DNA of 64,000 nt from an uncultured Oscillospiraceae bacterium (GCA_910579965.1 CAJTWF010000005.1:39996-103995); one strand, 5' to 3'; counted from the first letter of the stretch, positions 42,188 through 51,157 are shown. A program made the numbers and translations. The notes: generated by a model not told the origin, from the letters alone.

Positions 42188-43948
42188 TCACCCCCGCCGC
42201 CGGAACGTCCCGGCCAGAACCAGGCCCGCCGCCAGAAGGGCCGCCGATCCCGCCAGCATGGTCAGGCCGGTCCCCTCCTCCCTCTGGGGGCCGCTCTCCT
42301 CCCCGGGGCGGCGGGATCCCTCCGGGCGGTCCTTGGCAAAGACCTCCGCCGCGTCCTGCCGGGGCTGGAATCCGCCGGGCCCGCCGCCGTCTCCGGACAT
42401 GGAGCCCATGGCGGACAGGGCCAGCCCGGATGCGTCCACCAGACCGGCGCTGTGCTCCGCCTGTCCCTGGCTGGTGGAGGGGACGGTCCCCGCCAGCTGG
42501 CCCCGGACGCTCTCCGCCCGCAGCGCGCAGAAGGTCCTCAGGGCCTCCACGCCCTGCTCAAATTCCTCATAGGTGCAAAACAGGGTGGGGTCCTCCGCCG
42601 CGTAGGGGGCGATGAGGGCAAAGGTGCTGTCAATAAGCGCCTGGCAGCTGCCGCTGTCAAAGAGCTCCTCTATGAACTGGGCGTAGTACTGGTGGTACAG
42701 GTCCGTGTACTCCTGGCTGCGGAAGATCCAGGCGATCATGGGCCGGTCCTCCAGCTCCCCGGAGGTGACCGGATCGTCGATGGGCTCGTTGACCGCCGCC
42801 TCCGCGCTGCCGGTCTGGAACCCGCCGAAGGCCAGGTTGTAGTCCCAGGGGATCATGGCCAGCCGGCCGTCCTCCTCGTAGAGGTAGTAATTGTGAACCA
42901 TGCCGCCGGTATAGCTGTCCCCGTTGCAGACAAAGCCGTGGACCACAAAGTAGCGCAGGACCTGTTCCACGTCCACAGCTCCGGCGGCCTCCTCCCCGCC
43001 CAGCGCCTTCAGGGCGGCGATGAGCCGGTCCTTGTCCTGGTCCGTAACGGCGGTCTTGGCGTTGTCAAAGATGTTGGGGTAGCTGTCCGGATCGCCGTCC
43101 GCGTACTGGAGCTTCACATCCCCGCTGCCCATGCCCCCCATGCCGCCGGGGCCCCTCTGGCCGCCCTCCTGACCGCCGCCGGGCGGGGTGAACTGTCCGC
43201 CGTCCTCCCCGCCGCCGGGCCGCTGGGGCGGGTCCTCAAAGGGCGGCGCGCCGCCGTCATCAAAGGCGGCCGGATCAAAGCTCCCGGCAAGGTCCGCCGG
43301 GTCAAAGCTGCCGCCCCGGTCTCCGCCGGAGCTGAGGCTGTCGGGCTTGTAGAGCTCCCCGGCGTCCGTGCCGTAGTTCCGGCGGAGGAACGCGTCCTCC
43401 ACCCCCTCCACCGCCAGATACAGGCCCCAGAGCTCCCCGTTGACGGAGACGGAGACATAGCTGCACAGGGGCGCGGCCACGCCGAAGGACCCCATGAGCT
43501 GGTAGCAGAGAAAATCCTTCATCAGGGTGTTGTCCTGGATGAGGTTGTTCAGGCTCAGCTTGTCCAGTCCGTGGTAGGTGTTGGCGCCGTCGTAGTGGTC
43601 AAACTCCACCTTGAAGCTGTAGCGGTTGTTTCCATAGGAGGACACCGTGGACAGGGAGGAGTTGCCCTTGGCCCGGATGGCCACGTTCCGGCAGGCCTCG
43701 CCGTCGATGACCAGGGTGCAGGCGGTGTACTCCTTGTCCTCGCAGCCGCTCAGGAAGTCCTCCCAGCCGTCCATGATAATGTCCAGTGTGTGGACCCGTC
43801 CCGCGTCAAAGAGGCGCTCCTCGTACCCCAGTCCCCCGGCCGCCGGCTGGAGCCCCAGGGCCTCGCCGCCCATGAACAGAGCCGTCACCGCCAGGGTCAG
43901 GGCCAGCGCCAGGGCGCATAAACGGTCAATATACTTGTGGGTGGACAT
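42188..43948 (-). CDS. Membrane-anchored CotH-kinase family protein
   Basis: A 586-residue exported protein. The signal-anchor is at about 10-30 (LCALALALTLAVTALFMGG), the CotH kinase-like domain from about 45 onward, and a C-terminal hydrophobic helix at about 560-580 followed by RRRG. CotH motifs are clear: IRAKGNSSLS, NRYSFKVEFDHY, LDKLSLNNLIQDNTLMKDFL, VNGELWGLYLAVEGVE and GRLAMIPWDYNLAFGG with its aspartate. A low-complexity Gly/Pro/Asp insert of about 90 residues (about 210-300) splits the domain. By family knowledge CotH proteins phosphorylate surface or coat proteins. ATG 43948 lies 5 bases from the DUF4956 stop, so it is in the VTC-DUF4956-CotH operon. Confidence 0.87.
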   Translation of the reverse strand: MSTHKYIDRLCALALALTLAVTALFMGGEALGLQPAAGGLGYEERLFDAGRVHTLDIIMDGWEDFLSGCEDKEYTACTLVIDGEACRNVAIRAKGNSSLSTVSSYGNNRYSFKVEFDHYDGANTYHGLDKLSLNNLIQDNTLMKDFLCYQLMGSFGVAAPLCSYVSVSVNGELWGLYLAVEGVEDAFLRRNYGTDAGELYKPDSLSSGGDRGGSFDPADLAGSFDPAAFDDGGAPPFEDPPQRPGGGEDGGQFTPPGGGQEGGQRGPGGMGGMGSGDVKLQYADGDPDSYPNIFDNAKTAVTDQDKDRLIAALKALGGEEAAGAVDVEQVLRYFVVHGFVCNGDSYTGGMVHNYYLYEEDGRLAMIPWDYNLAFGGFQTGSAEAAVNEPIDDPVTSGELEDRPMIAWIFRSQEYTDLYHQYYAQFIEELFDSGSCQALIDSTFALIAPYAAEDPTLFCTYEEFEQGVEALRTFCALRAESVRGQLAGTVPSTSQGQAEHSAGLVDASGLALSAMGSMSGDGGGPGGFQPRQDAAEVFAKDRPEGSRRPGEESGPQREEGTGLTMLAGSAALLAAGLVLAGTFRRRG

Positions 43949-43953
43949 GGCGC

Positions 43954-44628
43954 TTACCCCATGTAGTCCCCGTTGTAGCTCACCAGCGCCGCGCTGCGGA
44001 CCCCCTCCATGGAGGCCAGGGTGTTGACGAAGCCGGTGTCCTCCCCCAAAAGGCGCAGCTCCAGCTGGAGCTCCACCTCCCCGGCCTGGACGGTCTTGCT
44101 CTTCACCACCAGCCGCTTTACGCTCCGCTCCAGGCAGGAGCGGGCGGCGGTCTCGCTCTCCCCGCCCTCGCAGCGGAGCACCATGATGTAGGGGTCCAGG
44201 TGGGACTTCCGGTTCACCAGCGCCAGCAGGACCGCCCCCACGCACACGCTGCCCGCTACGGCCAGGGGGATCAGCCCCGCCGCCAGCACGATGCCCGCGG
44301 CAATGGCCCAGAAGAGGAAGGCGATGTCCAGGGGCTCCTTGATGGCGGTGCGGAAGCGGACAATGGACAGCGCGCCCACCATGCCCAGGGACAGCACCAC
44401 GTTGCTGGTCACCGCCAGGATGACCAGGGTGGTAATCATGGTCAGGGCCACCAGGGTCACCCCGAAGCTGGAGGAGTACATGACCCCGGAGAAGGTCTTC
44501 TTGTAGACCAGGAAGATGAACATGCCCAGGCCAAAGGACAGCAGCAGGGCCAGGGCCATGTCAAAGAGGCTCACCGAGGCCGCGTTCTCCAGAAAGCTGG
44601 ATTTGAAGATGTCTTGAAATGTAAGCAT
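43954..44628 (-). CDS. DUF4956 membrane protein
   Basis: A 224-residue protein with four membrane helices in the first 135 residues (from ALALLLSFGLGMFIFLVY to GSVCVGAVLLALV). A cytosolic alpha/beta domain of about 90 residues follows (MVLRCEGGESETA ... VKSKTVQAGEVELQLELRLL). The core signature is NVVLSLGMVGALSIVRFRTA then KEPLDIAFLFWAIAAGI, which I recognise from DUF4956. Members sit beside VTC-type polyphosphate polymerase genes in many bacteria; the function is unproven. It starts 45 bases after the VTC gene and is followed 5 bases later by CotH. Confidence 0.85.
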   Translation of the reverse strand: MLTFQDIFKSSFLENAASVSLFDMALALLLSFGLGMFIFLVYKKTFSGVMYSSSFGVTLVALTMITTLVILAVTSNVVLSLGMVGALSIVRFRTAIKEPLDIAFLFWAIAAGIVLAAGLIPLAVAGSVCVGAVLLALVNRKSHLDPYIMVLRCEGGESETAARSCLERSVKRLVVKSKTVQAGEVELQLELRLLGEDTGFVNTLASMEGVRSAALVSYNGDYMG

Positions 44629-44673
44629 GGCAGGTTGGGTTCCTTTCTCAGATCGTCAGATATGGATGCCGGC

Positions 44674-45345
44674 TCAGCCGTAGCGCCGGCAGGCCGCGTA
44701 CTTGGAGAAGGCCTCCGTCCGGCGGCCCGGCAGCTGCACCGCGTCCCGGATCACGTCCGGCAGATAGGCCCCCCACTTCACCTCCAGGAGCAGGGGATCC
44801 CCGGGCACGGGGACGGTCACGCAGTCCGGGGCCAGAAGGTCCGTGGCCGCCAGGCCGGTGCGGATGCCGTAGTCCAGGGTGATCCGCACGTCCCCGGGGC
44901 CGAAGACGAAGGCCTCCCGGGTGTAGTCCACAATGGTCCGGGGCCGCAGAAGGGAGCCGGCCATGCGGGCGCGGAGCTCCCAGACCAGATCCCGGCCGCT
45001 GACCTCCATCCAGCCCAGATCCCCGGCCAGGAGGGCGCGGACCTCCCCGGCGGAGAGATGGGCCGCCTCCTTCCGGCACAGGCCGTTTGCCTTGCTCTTC
45101 TTCTCCAGGCGGATAAACGATGGGTCCAGGTCATAGCAGCGGATGCGGAATTTCTCCCGCCGGTCCACGCCGTCGATCTTCTCCCGCAGGGCCCGGTCCG
45201 AGGGGGTGTCGAAGTACAGGCTGCGGACCAGATACCGGCCCTGGCTGCCGTGGCCGTCCGGCCGGGCCATCAGGCGCAGCCGCCGGCGCAGGACCAGCAG
45301 GTCCCCCGGCGAGATGGGGTGCTTCCACTCGTGGCGGAATGTCAT
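44674..45345 (-). CDS. VTC-domain polyphosphate polymerase family protein
   Basis: A 223-residue protein made almost only of a VTC catalytic-type domain, the tunnel fold that makes polyphosphate from ATP in yeast Vtc4. The basic and acidic tunnel residues are visible: YLVRSLYFDTPSDRALREKI, DRREKFRIRCYD, IRLEKKSKANGLCRKE, VDYTREAFVF, VRITLDYGIRTG and LLLEVKWGAYLP. No membrane segment is present; anchoring may come from the DUF4956 partner. GGGAGGAAC precedes the ATG. It is the first gene of the VTC-DUF4956-CotH operon and is divergent from an OmpR-type two-component system 182 bases away. Confidence 0.85.
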   Translation of the reverse strand: MTFRHEWKHPISPGDLLVLRRRLRLMARPDGHGSQGRYLVRSLYFDTPSDRALREKIDGVDRREKFRIRCYDLDPSFIRLEKKSKANGLCRKEAAHLSAGEVRALLAGDLGWMEVSGRDLVWELRARMAGSLLRPRTIVDYTREAFVFGPGDVRITLDYGIRTGLAATDLLAPDCVTVPVPGDPLLLEVKWGAYLPDVIRDAVQLPGRRTEAFSKYAACRRYG

Positions 45346-45478
45346 GGGCGTTCCTCCCTTCTGCGGCGGTTCTCCTCCGCAGGGAACAGTGTACGGCCTG
45401 TGGCTGAAATGACGCTGAAAAATTTGTAAACAAATCGTGTTCTCCCCTCTTTGCCCTGGAAAGGCGGGAGCGGGTGTG

Positions 45479-45484
45479 GTATAC
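45479..45484 (+). promoter_or_regulatory. Probable extended -10 promoter of the two-component system
   Basis: TGGTATACT carries an extended -10 box (TATACT at 45479-45484) with only a poor -35 (TGGAAA) 17 bases before it, as expected for an activator-dependent or autoregulated promoter. Confidence 0.45.
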
Positions 45485-45527
45485 TGCGAAAAAAAGCGCC
45501 CCCGGCGGGCGCGGGAGGGCGGATGCT

Positions 45528-46202
45528 GTGCGGATACTGATTGTGGAGGACGACAAGCTCCTGGCCTCGGCTCTGGCGGACCTGCTGGAGGCCCGGGGGT
45601 TTGAGACGGAGACGGTGTGGGACGGGGAGAGCGGCGCGGCCTACGGGGAGCTGGGGGTCTACGATCTGGTGATCCTGGACGTGATGCTGCCGAAGATGGA
45701 CGGCCGGCAGGTGGCCCGGCAGCTGCGGGAGCGCCGCTGCGGCGTGCCCATCCTCATGCTCACCGCCCGCTCCAGAGTCTCGGACCGGGTGGAGGGCCTG
45801 GAGGCGGGGGCGGACTACTACCTGCCCAAGCCCTTTGACGCCCGGGAGCTGATCGCCTGCGTCAACGCCCTCCTCCGCCGCCAGGGGGGACAGGTGGACG
45901 AGCTGCGCTGGGGCAACACAGGTCTGGATCTGGCCGCCGGGATGCTCTCCTGCGGGGACCGGCAGGTGAGATTGTCCGCCAGGGAGTTCGGGGTCATGCG
46001 CCACCTGATGCGCTCCGGCGGGGGGAACGTGTCCAAGGAGGCTCTGCTGGAGCGGGTGTGGGGCTTTGAGTCCAACGCCGTGGAGAACCACGTGGAGGTG
46101 TACGTGGGATTTCTCCGCAAGAAGCTGCGGAGCATCGGGTCAGACGTGCGCATCGCGGCGGTGCGGGGCCTGGGATATCATCTGGAGGTGGAGGAGACAT
46201 GA
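45528..46202 (+). CDS. OmpR-family response regulator
   Basis: A 224-residue DNA-binding regulator. The receiver domain is at 1-115 with the phospho-acceptor Asp51 in DLVILDVMLPKMDG, the acidic pair EDDK near residues 7-8, and the conserved Lys in YYLPKPFDARELI. The winged-helix output domain ends in VEVYVGFLRKKLRSI and AAVRGLGYHL. GTG 45528 follows GGGAGGG at good spacing. Its stop overlaps the sensor-kinase start by 4 bases. The VTC-DUF4956-CotH operon is divergent and next door, so it is the first candidate target; this is inference. Confidence 0.92.
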   Translation: MRILIVEDDKLLASALADLLEARGFETETVWDGESGAAYGELGVYDLVILDVMLPKMDGRQVARQLRERRCGVPILMLTARSRVSDRVEGLEAGADYYLPKPFDARELIACVNALLRRQGGQVDELRWGNTGLDLAAGMLSCGDRQVRLSAREFGVMRHLMRSGGGNVSKEALLERVWGFESNAVENHVEVYVGFLRKKLRSIGSDVRIAAVRGLGYHLEVEET

Positions 46203-47437
46203 TCCGGCGGCTGCGGATAAAGTTCGTGTGCATCAACATGGTGCTGGTGACGGCCATGCTGTGGGCCATCCTGGCCGTGGTGCTCCACTCCACCCAGGCG
46301 GGGCTGGCCTCGGAGAGCATGCGGGCCATGGAGGCTGCGGTCCTGCCCGGGCCGCAGCGGCCGGCGGGTCCCGGATGGGGCCCCCGCTGCTTCACATTGG
46401 AGCTGGGCCCCGGCGGGGAGCTGTCCGCCTCGCCCGGGGCGGACAGCTTCGGCGGCGAGGCGTGGCTGCGTCAGGTGTGGGAGGCGGCCCGGGGGCGTCA
46501 GGAGGGCCTTCTGGAGGAGGAGGGCCTGCGATTTCGCCGGGTGGGGCCGCCGGAGCGGCAGAAGGTGGTCTTTGCCGACGCCTCCGGGGAGCTGGCCGCC
46601 ATGGCCAGCCTGCGGCGGAGCTGCCTGCTGGTGGGCAGCGGGGGCTTTCTGGCCTTTCTGGGGCTCAGTATCCTGCTGGCCCGGTGGGCGGTGGGGCCTG
46701 TGGACCAGGCGTGGCGGCGGCAGCAGCAGTTTGTGGCGGACGCGTCCCACGAGCTGAAGACGCCCCTGACCGTGATTCTGGCCAACGCGGAGCTGCTGGC
46801 GGACCCGGGCTGTACCGGCGGAGAGCGGCTGGCGGGGAACATCCTCACTGTGGCCCGGCAGATGCGCTCCCTGGTGGAGCGGCTGCTGGAGCTGGCCCGG
46901 ATGGACGCGGGGAAGGGGGAGGACCAGGAGCCGGTGGATCTGAGCCGGCTGGTGGGGGACGCCCTGCTGCCCTTTGAGCCGGTGTTCTTCGAGGCGGGGC
47001 TGACCCTGGAGAGCCGGGTGGAGGAGGGGATCTGGGTCCGGGGCAGCGGGATGCAGCTGGCCCAGGCGGCGGACATCCTCCTGGACAACGCCAGGAAGTA
47101 CGCCGCCCCGGGGAGCGCCGTGTCCCTCCGGCTGGAGCGGACAGGGCGGTGGTGCCTTCTGCGGGTGGCCACCGCCGGGGAGCCGCTGACCCGGCAGGAG
47201 CGGCAGGATGTGTTCAAGCGGTTCTACCGGGCGGACCCGGCCCGGGCCCGGGAGGGGGGCTGCGGCCTGGGCCTGTCCATCGCCCGGAGCATCGCCGCCG
47301 CCCACAGGGGGCGGATCTGGGCGGAGAGCGGTCCGGCGGGCAACGTCTTTCTGATCCGGCTGCCGGTGTGCCCCAAACCCTCCGGCCCGGAGGCGGGAGG
47401 GCCCGGGGATGGAGCAGGGCGCTTGCCGGGGGAATAA
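46199..47437 (+). CDS. Sensor histidine kinase
   Basis: Partner of the preceding regulator. The protein is 412 residues: a first membrane helix at about 10-30, a small external region of about 110 residues, and a second helix at about 143-163. No obvious HAMP domain is seen, only a very short linker. HisKA is FVADASHELKTPLTVILANA with His184. The ATPase has the N box ILLDNARKYA and the G box GGCGLGLSIARSIAAAHRG. A normally conserved middle G1 motif (DxGxG) reads VATAGEPL, so it is degenerate. The external region is rich in Gly and Pro and has no recognised ligand fold. Confidence 0.92.
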   Translation: MIRRLRIKFVCINMVLVTAMLWAILAVVLHSTQAGLASESMRAMEAAVLPGPQRPAGPGWGPRCFTLELGPGGELSASPGADSFGGEAWLRQVWEAARGRQEGLLEEEGLRFRRVGPPERQKVVFADASGELAAMASLRRSCLLVGSGGFLAFLGLSILLARWAVGPVDQAWRRQQQFVADASHELKTPLTVILANAELLADPGCTGGERLAGNILTVARQMRSLVERLLELARMDAGKGEDQEPVDLSRLVGDALLPFEPVFFEAGLTLESRVEEGIWVRGSGMQLAQAADILLDNARKYAAPGSAVSLRLERTGRWCLLRVATAGEPLTRQERQDVFKRFYRADPARAREGGCGLGLSIARSIAAAHRGRIWAESGPAGNVFLIRLPVCPKPSGPEAGGPGDGAGRLPGE

Positions 47438-47438
47438 A

Positions 47439-47464
47439 AGGGCCGGCGCAGCTGCGCCGGCCCT
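47439..47464. terminator. Perfect 26-bp palindrome after the sensor kinase
   Basis: AGGGCCGGCGCAGC and TGCGCCGGCCCT form a full palindrome across 47439-47464. There is no T-run, so it is a weak terminator candidate between convergent genes. Confidence 0.5.
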
Positions 47465-47564
47465 GCCGATTCTGTTGATGGGGGTGACGGATCCGCGTGA
47501 ACAGGGAAAGGAGGCAAAAGAAAAACTGGATTCCCCCTGGGGCGGCATGCCTGCCGTATCCCCG

Positions 47565-48209
47565 TCACAGCCGGGATACCACCGAGGCCGCGCTCTCCTC
47601 CCACATCACCAGCAGGGTCCCCCGCTCCACGGAGATCCGGGCGGGCCTGCCGGTAAACTGGTTGCTCACACCCAGGGGAAAGCTGCTGGTGAGGACGGCG
47701 TTGGAGAGGGGGTAGTAGAGCCCCTCCAGGCAGACCCCCTCCGCGTCCGGCCCGGGGCAGAACACGGACACAACCCCCCTGTGCTCCGGCCCGAAGCACA
47801 GGGCGCTGCCGCCGGACACGGCGGCGGCGGCCATGCCCTCCCCCAGAAGCCGCCCGGACGCGCCGCGGCTGGCCAGAAAATTCAGCACCTGCAAATTGGC
47901 GTAGGTGTGATCCAGCCGCCCGCCCAGGCCGCCGTAGAGCACAAAGACCCGATACCCCCGGTCCAGGCCCGTGCGCACGGCCAGCAGCATGTCCGTGTCG
48001 TCCTTCTCCACCGGATGGCGCAGGATGTTGTCCCCCTCCGGCACCCGGCCCAGGGAGTCGAAGTCCCCCACGATCAGATCCGCCGTCAGGCCCTGGGCCT
48101 CCAGATGGCGCAGGCCGCCGTCCGCGGCAATGACCAGCGCCGCCCGGCCCCGCGCCAGGGCGATTTCCCCCGGCGGGCGGGAGCCCACAATGTAGCAGAT
48201 ACCGTCCAT
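47565..48209 (-). CDS. thiN: Thiamine diphosphokinase
   Basis: Transfers pyrophosphate from ATP to thiamine, giving the cofactor TPP. ATG 48209 (GGAG 8 bases upstream) gives 214 residues; a TTG 18 bases earlier is less likely. The family pattern is clear: IAADGGLRHLEAQGLTADLI, VGDFDSLG, EKDDTDMLLAV, GGLGGRLDHTYANLQ, and the C-terminal YPLSNAVLTSSFPLGVSNQF. It lies between the two-component system and a hybrid kinase, without functional link to either. The usual Firmicute neighbours rpe and rsgA are not here. Confidence 0.93.
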   Translation of the reverse strand: MDGICYIVGSRPPGEIALARGRAALVIAADGGLRHLEAQGLTADLIVGDFDSLGRVPEGDNILRHPVEKDDTDMLLAVRTGLDRGYRVFVLYGGLGGRLDHTYANLQVLNFLASRGASGRLLGEGMAAAAVSGGSALCFGPEHRGVVSVFCPGPDAEGVCLEGLYYPLSNAVLTSSFPLGVSNQFTGRPARISVERGTLLVMWEESAASVVSRL

Positions 48210-48257
48210 ATCCCCATCTCCGATCAAAAGTGCAGTGCGGCCGCCGGAATCCCGCGT

Positions 48258-50852
48258 TTAACGCGGCCTGCGGCACCCCAGCCGGCTCATGACCTTGAGC
48301 ATCTTCCCGATGTCCACCGGCTTTGCCAGATGCTCATTCATTCCCGCGTCCTTTGCCAGGGCCACGTCCTCCTCAAAGGCGTTGGCCGACAGCGCGATGA
48401 TGGGGACGGCCTCCGCGTCCGCCCGGTCCAGCCGGCGGATCACCCGGGTGGCCTCATATCCGCTCATCACCGGCATCATCAAATCCATCAGCACGCAGTC
48501 AAAGGTCCCGGGAGCGGAGGCGGAGAACGCGTCCACGGCGGCTTTTCCGTCCCTGGCGGTCACAACCTCCGCGCCGGCGTCCCGCAGCATGAACTCCACG
48601 ATTTCACAGTTGATCTCGTTGTCCTCCACCAGAAGGACGCGCATCCCGGCGATATTGCTGCGCAGGTTCCGCTCCTCGTCCACAGGCTGCGCGCTCCACG
48701 CCCCGTCGATCCGGATGGGCAGGGTGATCTGGACTACGCTCCCCCTGCCGATCTGGCTGTCCAGCACAATGGTCCCCTTCATCTGCTCCACCAGCTTCTT
48801 CACAATGGACATGCCGAGCCCCACGCCGTTGTAGTGGGTTCTCGCGCCCTGGTGCTCCTGGGTGAAGGGCTCAAAGATGTGCTTTTTGAAGTCCTCCCCG
48901 ATGCCGATTCCGGTGTCCTCGATCACAAACCGGTAGCTGGCAGTTCCGCCCTGGCAGGAGATCTCCTTCACCTGGACAAAGGCGGAGCCATGGGGACGGT
49001 TGTATTTGATGGCGTTGTCAATGACGTTCATGAGGATCTGCTTTAAGTGCAGCGGATTGCCGATGAGCCTGCTGTGCCGCAGGTCAACCTCCTCCAGCAC
49101 CAGCCGGATCCCCCTCTCCTCCGCCTGGGCGGAGAGGATGGTGATGCAGCTCTCCAGCGCGTCGTGGAGGTCAAAGGGCTCCTCCACCTCCGCCGGCCGG
49201 CCGCTCTCCAGCTTGCTGACCTGGAGAACGTCGTTGACCAGGGACAGCAGGTGCTCCGTTGACACCCGGATCTTCCGCCGGCACGCGCTCTGCCGCTCCG
49301 CGTCGCCCAGGCTCTTCTCCTGGATGGACAGCATGCCCAGAATGCCGTTGATGGGGGTGCGGAGATCGTGGGACATGTGGGAGAGAAACTCGCTCTTTGC
49401 CGAGTTTGCCCGCCGCACCTTCTCCAGCAGCTCCATGATGGCCTGCTCCTGCTTCTTCCGGGTCACCATGGTCTCCGTGATGTCCTGGTGGTATCCGTTG
49501 AGGCTGACGCCCGGCTTTTTGAAGGTCTTGTCCGGCACGCCGCCGCAGCGGACATATATTTTCCCCAGCTCCGGGTGGTTCCAGGGGTAGATCACCTCGG
49601 AGCGGCCGGTTTCCAGCATCTCCGTCACAGCCTCCTGCACCATCTCCACGTAGTCCGGCTCAATGTTTTCAAACCAGCGCTGGTAGCACTCCTCCGGCTC
49701 GATTCCGTCCGGCACGCCCAGGAGGATCCGCATGGTACGGTCCGTGTACATCCTGGGCTGGCAGCCCTCCTCCAGCTCGATGGTCCAGATGCCGGTCCGG
49801 GCCCCCTCCAGGATGTCCTCCAGGCTCCGCCGCGCCTCCCGCTTGTACTTCTCCTCCTGCTCCACCACGGCGTTGATGTCCCGCTGGGCAAAAATCGCGC
49901 AGTTCTCCTCCCCCAGCCTCTCCGTGGCGGAGAAGTGGAGCTCCAGGTGCTTGAGCCCGCAGGAGCTCTCCTTCACCTGATACCGGATGGAGAACTTCCT
50001 CTCCGTCCGGAGCTGGGCAAGCACGTAGTCCTTCCGGGTCAGGGCGCGGAGCCGCTCCTGGTCCCTGGGGACCACGTACTGGGAGATGTAGCGCTCCATG
50101 GCCTCCTGGTAGCCGTCCTGGAAGCTGAGGGCCCAGTCCATGCCCACCCGCTCGCTGTCCCGGTAGGTCTCGCACGCGCCGGTGTCCAGGTTCACCTGAT
50201 AGATGCCCAGGTAGTCCACGCTGAGGGCGTGGAGCACATTGTAGCTCCGATTCTGGATCTCTCGGATCAGGTTCCGCCGTCTCAGGGAGGAGACGATAAA
50301 GTAGGCCGCCGTCTGGAGCATGTTGGAGGCGTACTCCAGCAGCTTCACCGGGGGATTGTCCACGCCATAAAAGCCGATGAGCTTCTGGCCGTCAAAGAGG
50401 GGGACCACCACCAGGGAGCGGATGCTCTGCCGCTTCAGGTTCTCGTACTGAAGGGGATCGGACTCCCGGATATCCTCCAGATTCTCAATGACAATATGCC
50501 CGCTGACGCGGAAATTCTGATACCAGCTGGCGCACACCTCCGGGGGAAGATTCTGGAGCAGCGCCTTCTCCCGCTCCACCCCCTCGGCCACCCACTCGTA
50601 GGTGTTGTCGTCGCCGCCGGAGGCGTTGCGCTCAAATATGTAGGTCCGCTCCCCGTTGAGGGCCTTTCCCATGTGCTCCAGCAGCACCTCCAGGGACTGG
50701 TCCGGCGACTCCTCCAGCAGGGCGGCGCGGAGGCCCTCGTTGATGACGGACTCCAGATTCTGCACGCTCCGCACGCCGCCGGGATGCTCGCAGCCCCAGG
50801 CGGACGGCGTGGCCCCGCCGGTCCTTTCAAAACACTCCCTTGAATACTCCAT
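48258..50852 (-). CDS. Cytosolic hybrid sensor histidine kinase (GAF-PAS-HisKA-HATPase-REC)
   Basis: An 864-residue signalling protein without membrane helices. An N-terminal GAF-like domain at about 40-190 includes RSLVVVPLFDGQKLIGFYGV. One or two PAS-like regions follow (about 200-460), then HisKA with His495 in FLSHMSHDLRTPINGILGM. The HATPase has NVIDNAIKYN, IEDTGIGIGEDF and GVGLGMSIVKKLVEQM. The C-terminal receiver (about 735-860) has the acceptor Asp790 in VLMDLMMPVMSG. ATG 50852 is used, with GGGAGGG upstream. No partner regulator gene is adjacent, so its phosphorelay target is unknown. Confidence 0.88.
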   Translation of the reverse strand: MEYSRECFERTGGATPSAWGCEHPGGVRSVQNLESVINEGLRAALLEESPDQSLEVLLEHMGKALNGERTYIFERNASGGDDNTYEWVAEGVEREKALLQNLPPEVCASWYQNFRVSGHIVIENLEDIRESDPLQYENLKRQSIRSLVVVPLFDGQKLIGFYGVDNPPVKLLEYASNMLQTAAYFIVSSLRRRNLIREIQNRSYNVLHALSVDYLGIYQVNLDTGACETYRDSERVGMDWALSFQDGYQEAMERYISQYVVPRDQERLRALTRKDYVLAQLRTERKFSIRYQVKESSCGLKHLELHFSATERLGEENCAIFAQRDINAVVEQEEKYKREARRSLEDILEGARTGIWTIELEEGCQPRMYTDRTMRILLGVPDGIEPEECYQRWFENIEPDYVEMVQEAVTEMLETGRSEVIYPWNHPELGKIYVRCGGVPDKTFKKPGVSLNGYHQDITETMVTRKKQEQAIMELLEKVRRANSAKSEFLSHMSHDLRTPINGILGMLSIQEKSLGDAERQSACRRKIRVSTEHLLSLVNDVLQVSKLESGRPAEVEEPFDLHDALESCITILSAQAEERGIRLVLEEVDLRHSRLIGNPLHLKQILMNVIDNAIKYNRPHGSAFVQVKEISCQGGTASYRFVIEDTGIGIGEDFKKHIFEPFTQEHQGARTHYNGVGLGMSIVKKLVEQMKGTIVLDSQIGRGSVVQITLPIRIDGAWSAQPVDEERNLRSNIAGMRVLLVEDNEINCEIVEFMLRDAGAEVVTARDGKAAVDAFSASAPGTFDCVLMDLMMPVMSGYEATRVIRRLDRADAEAVPIIALSANAFEEDVALAKDAGMNEHLAKPVDIGKMLKVMSRLGCRRPR

Positions 50853-51031
50853 ACGCCTGCCCTCCCATAGACCGCGCTCCAGCCCCAGATTCCGGCGGGG
50901 CGGGTCTCCTCCCCGGAGAACCATTCCGCGCCCATTCCGGTTTCCCGGCAAAAAAATCAGCAAAGTCTGTGTCATAATACCATATGCCCCCTATTCCGTC
51001 AATAAAAAAAGAGGGATCCCCGGGGAAATCA

Positions 51032-51080
51032 ATTTTCGCGGCGGCAGATGGACCCTTGCGGAAACTGTGCAGGGGCGGGC
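51032..51080. repeat. 49-bp dispersed repeat, copy B, with adjoining hairpin
   Basis: The first 20 bases are identical to 40204-40223, and the block ends in CAGGGGCGGGC as in copy A. Here it continues into GGCGGGCACTGCCCGCC (51074-51090), a stable hairpin. It lies in the 382-base gap before the ABC operon, which otherwise has only the promoter. Confidence 0.7.
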
Positions 51081-51157
51081 ACTGCCCGCCTCTTTGCGAA
51101 ATTTCATAAAATCCCCGCGCCCTCTCCGGCGGGATTTGTCATTTTCGGACAAAACCC

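Noticed and set aside
49368..50843. 491-codon plus-strand frame opposite the hybrid kinase
   Set aside because: Antisense shadow; no start context or domain.
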